Shown: positions 7,901 to 15,747 of the stretch, piece after piece
How positions within the stretch are numbered: position 1 is the first letter of the stretch
Layout of the letters: every line of letters begins with the position of its first letter
Origin: Gammaproteobacteria bacterium UBA2168
Lineage (GTDB): Bacteria > Pseudomonadota > Gammaproteobacteria > Pseudomonadales > Azotimanducaceae
Length of the DNA: 23,456 bases
NCBI GenBank assembly: GCA_002327525.1
Contig: DCWG01000133.1
Coordinates: forward strand, 1 to 23,456
Reading direction: 5' to 3'
The notes under the pieces: generated by a model
Databases searched by the model: none
Told to the model about the DNA's origin: nothing
What the model saw: only the letters and a program-made list of their open reading frames with translations
Program-made: the position numbers and the translations under genes

Positions 7901-9907
7901 TCAGATCTCCAGCCCAATGCTGGCCCCCATTTGTGTGGCTTCCGCCAACTTGCGCGGCAGCCAGGCCGATCCGGAGATATAGACCTTTTCGAAGGGGTAG
8001 TTGTCTTTCAGCTTATAGTAGAGCGCATCCTGTGGGACGGACCCACCTACCAGCACCACAGTATCAAATCCGTTGAATTGCTTCTCCGCTCCCGAGAATC
8101 CGGAGATGCAGGTGATCGTATCCCCTTCCACCTTCTTCAGCCGATAGCCTGCGACAATCTCCACATGGGCCTCTTCCAGGCGCTGCATGACCGTACCGTA
8201 GGAATACCGGTCGATCTCGCTGCCGATATGCGACCACTTGTGGAATATGGTGACCTGCTTACCCTTGGCCGCCATGGCCTCGGCGATGTTGGGTGTCTCG
8301 AAGTAGTCTTCCTCGGAACAGAGCGCCACCCGGTTTCCGACTTTCTCCTTACCGGCAAGCACATCCCAGCCCTGCACCACATGGCCGGTTTCGGCACCTT
8401 CGACTTCGAATAGTGGTCTGGGTGTGGATCCCGTGGCAACCACGACGACGTCGGGCTTCAGCTCCAGCAACCCCTGCGGCGTTGCCTCGGTGTCGAGCCT
8501 GAGATCGATGTCCATTCGCTCGATCTCGTTTTCGGAGAAATACAGAAAGTCTTCGAAGGAGTCCCTTCCTGGTGCTTTCGCGGCGAGCCGCAACTGACCG
8601 CCGATTTTCGAGCCCTGTTCGATCAGCGTTACCTGGTGACCCCTCAGGGTCGCAACCCTGGCTGTCTCCAGTCCGGCCGGGCCGGCACCGATCACGGCGA
8701 CGTGCTTTTTCGTCTCTGCTGGCTTGAGTTTTTCCTCCCACTCCACCTCGCGTCCGACCATCGGGTTCACCGAACAGGTCGGACGCGTCATCTGCGCAGG
8801 CAGTTTGCCATGCACCACCTCACCGATGCACCGGTTGCAGCCTATGCATCGTCGCATCTCCAGCAGACGACCCTCTCTGGCTTTGTTGGGGAAATCCGGA
8901 TCGGCAATGCCGGCCCGGGTCATACCTACCAGGTCACATATTCCCGCCTGGAGCAGTTCCTCGGCGATGCCGGGTTCGTTCACCCGTCCGGTGAACAGAA
9001 TCTTGACCTTCTCGTCGAGATCGGTCCTCAGTGCCTGACCGGCTTCACGTTTTTCGGCCGGAGCGTGGTAGGAAGGCGGTACATATGCATGACGGCCCCA
9101 GCAGTGGCCGACATCCAGGTCGACGAAATCGATCAGACCCGTCTCCGCGATGATGTAGATCATCTCTCTGAACTGCAGCAGGTCGTATCCCCCCTGCCGG
9201 GCCTGATGTCCATTCGCGCGGATACCGACTGCCATCTTGTTGCCGACCACCTTACGAATCCGCTCCAGACCTTCCCTGATGAACAGAGTGCGGCCCGTGG
9301 CATCGCCGCCCCACCTGTCCGTTCGCTTGTTGGTCGCGGGGGACATAAAGGTCTCGGGAACGGTGTCGTGCGCACAGTGAATCTCAACGCCATCGGCACC
9401 GGCCTCCAGCGCCGCCGCCGCCGCCGCCGCATAGGCATCCAGAGTGAACTCGATGTGCTCCTCCCTCATGGTGTGGGGTACCAGATCGTAGAGTTCGGTG
9501 GTCGGAATCGACGAAGGGCTCAGCATGTGATTTAGAACCGTCAACTGAAACACGGCAACCGAGCCCTCGGCATGCACCGCGTCACAGAACCTGGCGACGG
9601 ATTCGACGAAACCGGGCATCTGATAAATGGCAAATGGCATGGCACCCGCTGCCACACCCATGTCCGGTGCTGCACAATCAGGAAAGGGTTGGGGCAGGCT
9701 CCAGGTCTCGCTGCCAATCCAAGCAGTCCCGCCCTTGGCTTTGGCGACATGGTGAGCAATGAAATGCTCGTCGATCAGTCCACCTGAATTAGGTCCACTG
9801 GCGCCCATGCTGTTGGTGGTCTCACATATCCGGTTCCTTACCGTGATCGGTCCCACCTGCACCGGTGAAAACAGTTTTTCGAATTGATTGGTAACAGAGT
9901 CGCTCAT
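7901..9907 (-). CDS. Fe-S flavoenzyme of the 2,4-dienoyl-CoA reductase / BaiCD / dimethylamine dehydrogenase family
   Basis: The protein has 668 residues, the usual length for this family. Residues 1 to about 350 form an old-yellow-enzyme FMN barrel (FSPVQVGPITVRNRI; FMSPATNKRTDRWGG at about 187-201). Cys354, Cys357, Cys360 and Cys378 (CIGCNRC...C) bind a [4Fe-4S] cluster. VIGAGPAG (405-412) opens the FAD/NAD(P)-binding half. Relatives (FadH, BaiCD, BaiH, DMADh/TMADh) reduce an enone or dienoyl-CoA or dehydrogenate amines. The family's AHGY/AHSY active-site signature is AHDT here (His180, Thr182), so the catalytic Tyr is absent and the reaction may differ. It sits between CoA-transferase genes, 24 nt after the 9932-11293 gene, which favours an acyl-CoA or steroid-like substrate. 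It is cytoplasmic, with no signal peptide. Confidence 0.88.
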   Translation of the reverse strand: MSDSVTNQFEKLFSPVQVGPITVRNRICETTNSMGASGPNSGGLIDEHFIAHHVAKAKGGTAWIGSETWSLPQPFPDCAAPDMGVAAGAMPFAIYQMPGFVESVARFCDAVHAEGSVAVFQLTVLNHMLSPSSIPTTELYDLVPHTMREEHIEFTLDAYAAAAAAALEAGADGVEIHCAHDTVPETFMSPATNKRTDRWGGDATGRTLFIREGLERIRKVVGNKMAVGIRANGHQARQGGYDLLQFREMIYIIAETGLIDFVDLDVGHCWGRHAYVPPSYHAPAEKREAGQALRTDLDEKVKILFTGRVNEPGIAEELLQAGICDLVGMTRAGIADPDFPNKAREGRLLEMRRCIGCNRCIGEVVHGKLPAQMTRPTCSVNPMVGREVEWEEKLKPAETKKHVAVIGAGPAGLETARVATLRGHQVTLIEQGSKIGGQLRLAAKAPGRDSFEDFLYFSENEIERMDIDLRLDTEATPQGLLELKPDVVVVATGSTPRPLFEVEGAETGHVVQGWDVLAGKEKVGNRVALCSEEDYFETPNIAEAMAAKGKQVTIFHKWSHIGSEIDRYSYGTVMQRLEEAHVEIVAGYRLKKVEGDTITCISGFSGAEKQFNGFDTVVLVGGSVPQDALYYKLKDNYPFEKVYISGSAWLPRKLAEATQMGASIGLEI

Positions 9908-9931
9908 AGCAATGTGTCCGTGTGAGGTGTA

Positions 9932-11293
9932 TTACGGCTGATATGGACCGATGGGCATGGCGTATGCCTCGCTCAGCTTTTCCAGATAGTCATCATCTGC
10001 GCTCCCACCGTACTTACGAATCGAATCCCGTGTCGTTTCCGGCGGTCTGCGGCTCTTTCTGGTCGGTAGCGTACCAATGGCGCCTTCGTCTTCCAGAGCC
10101 TCGATTTCTACATCGGTGAGGTTCAGGAGGCCACCCAGTACTTCGTGATTGTGCTGGCCCAACATCGGTGAGGGCGCGCGGGGAACCCGCGGGGCCTTGG
10201 AGAAACGAGCCGGCACCTGGTTACAGAATATACGGTTGCCCACCAGCGGATGCTCGATGACCTCGAAGTACTCCCTGGCTCTCAATTGCGGATCGTAGAG
10301 CGTTTCCCCCGGTTCCAGAACGGCCGCCGCAGGGATGCCCGCAGCGAGCAGTTCATCGGCCGCCTCGAACTTGCTGCGCTGGCTGGTCCAGGCTTCGATG
10401 AGCGGGCGCATTTCGTTCGGATGTTCCAGACGCGCGTCCTGATCCGCGAAACGCGGATCCCTGCTCCAGTCGGGGTCACCCAATACCGCAACCAACGCCT
10501 TCCAGCCGTGCTGATCTCTGACTGCGATGGCGACCCAGGTGTTCTCCTCCTTGCAGGCGAAGGTATCGTGCGGTGCCATGGTTGGATGCCGACTTTCTCG
10601 GGGTTTCAGTACTCGACCATTGATCGAGAGGTCCAGCATCACTTCGCCCAGGGCCGCGAGCACCGCATCCCGACCGGCCACATCGATGTACTGGCCCTTG
10701 CCGCTACGGTTGCGGTAGTGCAGCGCACTCAGAATACTAATCGCTCCCATGGTGCCGAGCGACCAGTCCCCGAGCGCCGTTGCAGAACCGACCGTCTGTC
10801 CGCTGTCATAACCGCATACCGAAGTGAGGCCCGCCATGGTTTCCATCGGGCCGGCGTAGGCGGACCAGTTGGCGCGGGGTCCGCTCGCCCCGAATCCCGA
10901 CATGGAACACATGATGATTCTCGGGTTGAGTTCCTTGAGCGCCTCGTAGTGCAGACCGAAGCGGCGCATGGTTTGTGGATTGTAGTTTTCCGCCACCACG
11001 TCGCACTCGGGTACCAGCCCTCGGAACATGTTCCTGCCCTGCTCGGAGGAGAGATCCAGCGTGATGTCCCGTTTACCGATATTCAGGCGATGAAAATAGG
11101 CAGCACGCTCCCAGGGTGTGCCGCCCGGATCGAGTTCGGCCAGGTTCATCTCTCGAGTCGGGATGTCCGGCCGCGAGACGGCTTCCACCTTGATGACGTC
11201 AGCACCGAGATCGGCCAGGTATTGAGTACCGATAGTGCCCGCATAAGCCCTGGTCAGATCGAGTAGGCGGATTCCTTCCAGTGGCAGACTCAT
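9932..11293 (-). CDS. Type III CoA-transferase (CaiB/BaiF), catalytic Asp present
   Basis: The protein has 453 residues and starts at ATG 11293, overlapping the upstream gene by 4 bp (ATGA), so the two are translationally coupled. It is a complete CaiB/BaiF fold: MSLPLEGIRLLDLTRAYAG at the N-terminus, NIGKRDITLDL, YNPQTMRRFGL, MSGFGASGP, then the Asp-bearing segment ATALGDWSLG with Asp176, 24 residues before GKGQ. The C-terminal portion (about residue 385 on, PTRKSRRPPETTRDS) is longer than usual and charged. The family transfers CoA between acids in the cytoplasm. Its direct partner is probably the product of 11290-12501, which lacks the Asp; together they match, in order, the two halves of the fused proteins at 5516-7828 and 13078-15450. 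The substrate is not known. Confidence 0.9.
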   Translation of the reverse strand: MSLPLEGIRLLDLTRAYAGTIGTQYLADLGADVIKVEAVSRPDIPTREMNLAELDPGGTPWERAAYFHRLNIGKRDITLDLSSEQGRNMFRGLVPECDVVAENYNPQTMRRFGLHYEALKELNPRIIMCSMSGFGASGPRANWSAYAGPMETMAGLTSVCGYDSGQTVGSATALGDWSLGTMGAISILSALHYRNRSGKGQYIDVAGRDAVLAALGEVMLDLSINGRVLKPRESRHPTMAPHDTFACKEENTWVAIAVRDQHGWKALVAVLGDPDWSRDPRFADQDARLEHPNEMRPLIEAWTSQRSKFEAADELLAAGIPAAAVLEPGETLYDPQLRAREYFEVIEHPLVGNRIFCNQVPARFSKAPRVPRAPSPMLGQHNHEVLGGLLNLTDVEIEALEDEGAIGTLPTRKSRRPPETTRDSIRKYGGSADDDYLEKLSEAYAMPIGPYQP

Positions 11294-12501
11294 GTCCCGA
11301 TTACTCCCTCTTCCTGCAGGCGGCCTATCTCATCTTCCGACAGATTCAGGTTTTCAGCCATGATTCGAAGTGTAGATTCGCCGAGTGTGGGAGCCGCCCC
11401 CACCTCGATCGGTGTCTCGGAGAGAATGGCCGGTGCTCCCGGCATCGTGGTGCTTCCCGCTACCGTCTGGTCGACATCCACGAAGAAGCCTCGTTCAATC
11501 AGTTGCGGTTCCTTCAACAATTCGTCCGGAGCCACTGCATAACTGAATGGCATGCCGAGGTCTTGCGCGGCTTCGACGATCTCCGCACGAGTACGGTTCT
11601 CGAGATAGGGCTCCATGAATTCCTTGTCGAATTCGGCGGCGTTCTGCATGCGCAGTGGGTGGTTGGTGAACATTTCATGGTTGGCAAGTTCAGGGTCACC
11701 CAGCAACACCGCGAGTTTCTTCAGCCCGCCGACTCCCGGCAGCACATCGACGAAGCCATCCTTGCACGGATAGCTGCCCACCCCACCGCTGCCGTAACGG
11801 TGCGGGGGAGGGGGTGGGTTTTGCGAGATACCGTTGAAGGAGTAGGTGGTGGGTGCCGCATTGTCGTTGCCGGCCATCGCTTCATACTCGGCGAAGTCCA
11901 CGTACTGGCCCTCGCCGAGGGTCTCGCGGTGCAGCAGTGCGCCCATGGCCGCTATGAAGGCGACTCGTCCTGCGACGTAGTAGCCCTGCTGGCAGGCCCA
12001 GTTTATCGGCCGCTCTCCCCTCACGCGCCGACCGTTGAGGGTTCCGGATTGGGCTCCCAGCGTCAGTTCGGTGGCGGGCCGGTCCCTGTAGGGGCCCGTC
12101 TGTCCCCAGGGTGTAATGGCGAGATAAACAAGCTGATCGTTGCCGGGCGCGAGTTGCTCATAATCCAGGCCCTTTGCCGCCATGGTCCCAGGACTGGAAT
12201 CCTCCACGAGCAGATCGGCCCTGGCAGCCAGTTGCCTCATGAGATCACGACCGCGAACGCTGTCGATGTCGAGCGCCACGCTCTTCTTGCCGGCGTCGAG
12301 AAAAAGGTGGGGAATACCGGTTTCCGGATGGGGCGCATCATCCTTGAAAGGCCCCTGTGACCTGATCGGATCACCGCCTTCCGGGGATTCGATTCGGATC
12401 ACATCGGCACCGAAATCGGCAAACCACCTGGTGCAGTAGGCACCGCTGACGCCGACGCTCAGATCGAGGATAGTGAGATCCACAAGGGCTCGATCTGTCA
12501 T
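11290..12501 (-). CDS. Type III CoA-transferase-like protein lacking the catalytic Asp
   Basis: The protein has 403 residues from ATG 12501, with a strong purine-rich site (AGGGAGGGAAGGGAA) just upstream. The CaiB/BaiF fold is complete: DLTILDLSVGVSGAYCTRWF, ADVIRIESPEGGDP, DAGKKSVALDID, then YYVAGRVAFIAAMGALLHRE before LGEGQYVDF. At the place of the catalytic Asp, counting back from GEGQ, stands Tyr174, and nearby residues are Gln171-Gln172-Gly173, so no Asp is available. It also has an unusual Pro-rich run (QNPPPPPHRYGSGG). It is probably the non-catalytic subunit of a heterodimer with the coupled gene 9932-11293; heterodimeric type III enzymes such as BbsEF are known. It could alternatively have a new active site. 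Confidence 0.88.
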   Translation of the reverse strand: MTDRALVDLTILDLSVGVSGAYCTRWFADFGADVIRIESPEGGDPIRSQGPFKDDAPHPETGIPHLFLDAGKKSVALDIDSVRGRDLMRQLAARADLLVEDSSPGTMAAKGLDYEQLAPGNDQLVYLAITPWGQTGPYRDRPATELTLGAQSGTLNGRRVRGERPINWACQQGYYVAGRVAFIAAMGALLHRETLGEGQYVDFAEYEAMAGNDNAAPTTYSFNGISQNPPPPPHRYGSGGVGSYPCKDGFVDVLPGVGGLKKLAVLLGDPELANHEMFTNHPLRMQNAAEFDKEFMEPYLENRTRAEIVEAAQDLGMPFSYAVAPDELLKEPQLIERGFFVDVDQTVAGSTTMPGAPAILSETPIEVGAAPTLGESTLRIMAENLNLSEDEIGRLQEEGVIGT

Positions 12502-12530
12502 TTCCCTTCCCTCCCTAAATAGAAAGAATT

Positions 12531-12767
12531 TCAGTTACAGGAGCTTCCCTCCAGGCCGGTACACTCCTGAGTCTTCCGCATTTCTAGCGGTGTTTCCCGG
12601 TCGTTGAGGTCCGGCTCGCCACTCCACATATCACGGTGCAGATGCGGGTACTCCGAGTAGCTGACCGGCGCCATCCCGACCGGATTGAACGGTGTCGGCA
12701 TGACCTGTTGATATTGTTTCCAATGCGCGAGTTGCTGGTTTGTCCAGTGATGATAACAGGCCACCAT
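12531..12767 (-). CDS. Small hypothetical protein (78 residues)
   Basis: The ATG at 12767 (an in-frame TTG lies just before it) opens a frame to TGA 12531-12533, ending 29 bp before the CoA-transferase start. The product begins MVACYHHWTNQQLAHWKQ and is rich in Trp, Tyr, His and Pro (MPTPFNPVGMAPVSY, YPHLHRDMWSGEPDL), ending in a Cys-containing tail (TQECTGLEGSSCN). No family is recognised. The composition is protein-like rather than that of a random shadow frame, nothing else occupies this stretch, and the position suits the leading part of the operon. The ribosome binding site is weak (CGGATCG). It may be the C-terminal part of a longer protein broken by a frameshift, since another frame upstream (MKADLGTKRIEFDGG from 12804) leads into the same point. 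Confidence 0.45.
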   Translation of the reverse strand: MVACYHHWTNQQLAHWKQYQQVMPTPFNPVGMAPVSYSEYPHLHRDMWSGEPDLNDRETPLEMRKTQECTGLEGSSCN

Positions 12768-12825
12768 CAAATTCGATCCGTTTTGTTCCCAGGTCGGCTT
12801 TCATCCTGTCACTGCTTTTGTGATC

Positions 12826-12906
12826 TCAGATAGTGCAGGTGTGGCTGGCGAACGTCCCGGCCCGGCGCCGCATTGCCTCGGCCAGCCGTTTGTTAGGATC
12901 AGCCAT
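12826..12906 (-). CDS. Tiny ORF (26 residues) at the operon front
   Basis: ATG 12906 is preceded by GGGAG at a 5-nt spacing and ends at TGA 12826-12828. It encodes MADPNKRLAEAMRRRAGTFA followed by SHTCTI. The first 15 residues form a basic amphipathic helix. It is the first possible start downstream of the operator at 12985-12998 on the minus strand. It could be a leader peptide, a real microprotein, or the N-terminal fragment of the gene whose remainder is the 78-residue frame below. The start signal is good, but the short length keeps confidence low. Confidence 0.35.
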   Translation of the reverse strand: MADPNKRLAEAMRRRAGTFASHTCTI

Positions 12907-12984
12907 CAGTGCTCCCATTTTCTGGTGCGCCGGCGGCCGTACAGCCTGACCGGCTTGTGTGCACAGGGCATGAAATAAAGAATA

Positions 12985-12998
12985 TGGTACATGTTCCA
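12985..12998. promoter_or_regulatory. Operator-like near-palindrome, copy 5
   Basis: TGGTACATGTTCCA, extended to ATGGTACATGTTCCAT (12984-12999), is a 16-bp palindrome with a single mismatched pair. It is central in the divergent region between the minus-strand CoA-transferase/flavoprotein operon and the plus-strand fused CoA-transferase, so one bound regulator could switch both. Confidence 0.65.
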
Positions 12999-13077
12999 TT
13001 CCGCTCTGTAGTAAGCTACATAGGTAGAAGCCACGATGTCCAGAACTTATTCGTAATTGTCGATGGAGGGCTTGAAC

Positions 13078-15450
13078 TTGGGTGCACTTGATCATTTGAA
13101 GGTCGTCGAATACGGCGCCAACGTCATGGGACCCTTCTGTTCCCGATTGTTTGCCGACATGGGTGCGGAGGTGATCAAGGTCGAACCACCCGGCGGGGAT
13201 CCTTCGCGTCTGCGCGGGCCTTTCGCGACCACTGTGCAAGCAGACCGGATCAGCGCTTTCCATGCCTACCTGAATGCGGGGAAGAAGAGCCTGGTCGCGG
13301 ATCTCGACCTCCCGAAAGACCGTGAACTGTTTGGCCGGCTGCTCGCCGGCGCCGATGTCTTTATCGAAAACCTGCCGAATGCTCAGCGATTCGAATGGCA
13401 ACTGGACAGTGATTCGCTAAGTGAAAAACACCCGCACCTGGTGACCGTTTCCCTTTCGACCTTCGGTCGTACCGGCCCGTGGAAGGACAAGGAAGGTACC
13501 GACATCATGGTTCAGGCGGCCAGTGCACTTTCAGCCCGGCTGGGTATCGCCGGATCTCTGCCGCTCAGGATCCCGTTCGATCAGGCAGAGTATCAGGCCA
13601 GCCTCAACGGCACCGCCGCGGCCCTGTGTGCGTTGATCGAACGCGAGAAGTCCGGGTTGGGGCAGGCCATCGATATTTCCGCGACCGAGGTCATGGCCTA
13701 CCAGGCCGGCGCCATGCATCTGGTCTCCAGAAAGAGTGGTGGGCCGTGGGTCAGGGCAGGCAGGCAGAACAAAAGCGGGATCTACCCTTCCGGGTTCTAC
13801 CAGTGCGCCGACGGTCACCTGGCCATTGCCTCTCACCACGGGAAGTTGTGGCGCCGCTGGCTCACGATCATGGGCGATCCCGAATGGTCTAAGGAAGAAA
13901 ACCAGCGGGATGCCATGTACCTGGCCCGGAGCGATGAGGTGGAACCAGCCCACGTGCACTTCCGCGAATGGCTCAAGCAACACACGCGCGCCGAGTTGCT
14001 GGAAATGACGGCGGGAACCGAGATCATTTTTGGTGCGGTCAACTATCCCGATGAAGTATGCGACAGCCCGCAGCTGGAGTTCAGACACTTCTGGAGTGAG
14101 ATCACCCTGGATGGCGAGAATGCGAAAATCCCGAATTTGGGTGCTCAGCTATCAGTAACACCCTTCAGAGCAGGCACGGTTGCCCCCGGGCTGGGTCCGG
14201 ACATCAAGACTATTGCCGAATCGATATGGGCTCCCGTCAGTATGGGAGTGAGCGATGAATCTAGGGGGGGGGCCCTGGAAGGTGTAAGGGTGCTGGACTT
14301 TGGCTGGAATTGGGCGGGACCCATGGCCAGTCAGCTGATGGCTGACATGGGCGCCGAGGTCATTCGGGTCGAGACGAACAAGCGCCTCGACAACATGCGT
14401 CTGCGTCCCTACAGCTATTACTTCTGTCACAACAACCGCAGCAAGATGTCGACCACCTTCAACCTGAAGGATCCCGAAGCCATCACGCTGGTCAGAGAAC
14501 TGGTCAAGCACTGCGACGTGGTCATGGAGAACTTCGCTGCCGGAGTCATGGCCAAGAATGGTCTTGCTTACGAGGATCTCAAGGCGGCCAACCCCGGAAT
14601 CGTGCTCATGTCCATGAGCATGGCCGGTGAAGAAGGACCGCTGAGGGACATGCGAGGATTTGCCTCCATCGCGACGGCGTACTCGGGTATCGAGGGTATA
14701 ACGGGTTACCCGGAAACCAATGAAGTGGTCGGCTTCACTTCGTTCGGCCTTGGCGACACCAACATGGCCATGCAGGGGACCATCGGCACACTCGCAGCGC
14801 TCATACACAAGCAGCGTACGGGCCAGGGTCAATTCGTAGACGTCAGCCAGATCGAGTGCTCGATTGCGACCCTGGGCGAGATGCTCACGCAGTATCAACT
14901 CACCAAATCACCCATCGGTATCCAGGGGAACCATCATCCCCAGTATGCACCGCACAACTTCTTTGCCACTCGAGGTGAAGATCAGTGGGTTGCGGTTGCC
15001 GTGACCAACGACCGCGAGTGGCGGGGGCTCTGCCGTGCCATGGGGCGTGACGAGCTGCTGGAGAGGCAGGATCTCCAGGATATGGATTCTCGACGCAAAC
15101 AGGTGGACGAACTGGATGCCCTTGTTACCGAATGGTGCCGGGACAGAACCCGGGATGAGGTAGTTGCCACTCTGGAGGGTGAAGACGTGCGTGTGGCTCC
15201 CCTGCTGTCCATGGAAGAGAAGGATGCACATCCGATATCCACCGAGCGGGGGCATGTCTACCGTCACGAATCGCCCGACTGGGACGAGTGTGATATTTAC
15301 GCCACACCCTGGCAGATGACGGCAACACCCCCCAGGGTGACGCGGCTGACGCCCACGGTGGGTGAACAGAACGACCACGTTTATCGCGACCTGCTGCAAC
15401 TGGAGCAAAGCGAAATCGAACGACTGGTATCCAGTGAGGCGCTCTACTGA
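13078..15450 (+). CDS. Fused double type III CoA-transferase (CaiB/BaiF), first domain with Glu for Asp
   Basis: The start is read as TTG 13078 because GGAGGG (13065-13070) sits 7 nt before it. ATG 13063 and TTG 13057 are in-frame alternatives without such a site. From 13078 the protein has 790 residues and two CaiB/BaiF domains: 1 to about 375 (GALDHLKVVEYGANVMGP) and about 399-790 (ALEGVRVLDFGWNWAGP). Anchored on the GxGQ motifs, the second domain has Asp560 (SFGLGDTNMAMQG), while the first has Glu171 (FDQAEYQASLNG). Catalysis by the standard anhydride mechanism is therefore expected in the second half. It is divergent from the 12906-5516 operon and shares the operator at 12985-12998 with it. 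A nine-G run (14264-14272) and an internal GTG/ATG lie in the linker, possibly marks of an old gene fusion. Confidence 0.9.
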   Translation: MGALDHLKVVEYGANVMGPFCSRLFADMGAEVIKVEPPGGDPSRLRGPFATTVQADRISAFHAYLNAGKKSLVADLDLPKDRELFGRLLAGADVFIENLPNAQRFEWQLDSDSLSEKHPHLVTVSLSTFGRTGPWKDKEGTDIMVQAASALSARLGIAGSLPLRIPFDQAEYQASLNGTAAALCALIEREKSGLGQAIDISATEVMAYQAGAMHLVSRKSGGPWVRAGRQNKSGIYPSGFYQCADGHLAIASHHGKLWRRWLTIMGDPEWSKEENQRDAMYLARSDEVEPAHVHFREWLKQHTRAELLEMTAGTEIIFGAVNYPDEVCDSPQLEFRHFWSEITLDGENAKIPNLGAQLSVTPFRAGTVAPGLGPDIKTIAESIWAPVSMGVSDESRGGALEGVRVLDFGWNWAGPMASQLMADMGAEVIRVETNKRLDNMRLRPYSYYFCHNNRSKMSTTFNLKDPEAITLVRELVKHCDVVMENFAAGVMAKNGLAYEDLKAANPGIVLMSMSMAGEEGPLRDMRGFASIATAYSGIEGITGYPETNEVVGFTSFGLGDTNMAMQGTIGTLAALIHKQRTGQGQFVDVSQIECSIATLGEMLTQYQLTKSPIGIQGNHHPQYAPHNFFATRGEDQWVAVAVTNDREWRGLCRAMGRDELLERQDLQDMDSRRKQVDELDALVTEWCRDRTRDEVVATLEGEDVRVAPLLSMEEKDAHPISTERGHVYRHESPDWDECDIYATPWQMTATPPRVTRLTPTVGEQNDHVYRDLLQLEQSEIERLVSSEALY
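14264..14272 (+). repeat. Nine-G homopolymer in the domain linker
   Basis: Nine consecutive G bases encode part of AGG-GGG-GGG-GCC (Arg-Gly-Gly-Ala), exactly where the two CoA-transferase domains join. Such runs are prone to slippage in replication, transcription and sequencing. Confidence 0.8.
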
Positions 15451-15469
15451 GGTGCCCTGAGTCAGACCG

Positions 15470-15494
15470 GCGGATTCGCTGCCAGCGGAACCGC
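15470..15494 (+). terminator. Imperfect hairpin after the fused CoA-transferase
   Basis: GCGG-a-TTCGCT pairs with AGCG-g-AA-CCGC around a GCC loop: 10 bp with two bulges, beginning 20 bp after the stop at 15450. No U-run follows, so termination is uncertain. Confidence 0.35.
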
Positions 15495-15699
15495 GCGTTG
15501 TGACAGGGATGATGGCTCGTGAAAGAGGCGATTCCGGTGATTCTGCACTCGCTAATTCGCATCGGTCGCGCAGGCAAACGATGCGCTCGTGTGTCACTTC
15601 GACACTCATGCCACAAACACTGGGCAGATACGGCAGCACGGGCGTCATCTGCCAGGAACGCGTTACAATCTTGTGAACGTCCGTGCGAAACAGTTACCA

Positions 15700-15716
15700 T
15701 TGCGTACCTTGCGTAC
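15700..15716 (+). repeat. Short direct repeat before the TetR gene
   Basis: TTGCGTAC occurs at 15700-15707 and again at 15709-15716, a 9-bp period, about 30 bp before the regulator's ATG. It could belong to the promoter or to an autoregulatory site, but it does not match the six-copy motif. Confidence 0.35.
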
Positions 15717-15747
15717 TTTCGTGGTGAATGGGCATGAGACTTGTTCG

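Noticed and set aside
9411..9430. GCC trinucleotide repeat in the flavoprotein gene
   Set aside because: It encodes a poly-Ala helix segment that is common in this barrel and stays in frame; no sign of functional instability.
10250..12360. Long plus-strand open frames opposite the CoA-transferase genes (10250-11266, 11281-12360)
   Set aside because: Both mirror conserved CaiB/BaiF genes on the minus strand and have no recognisable motif.
12826..13401. 191-codon minus-strand frame reaching into the fused CoA-transferase
   Set aside because: Most of it overlaps the start of a well-supported gene on the other strand; only the last 26 codons after ATG 12906 have a ribosome binding site.
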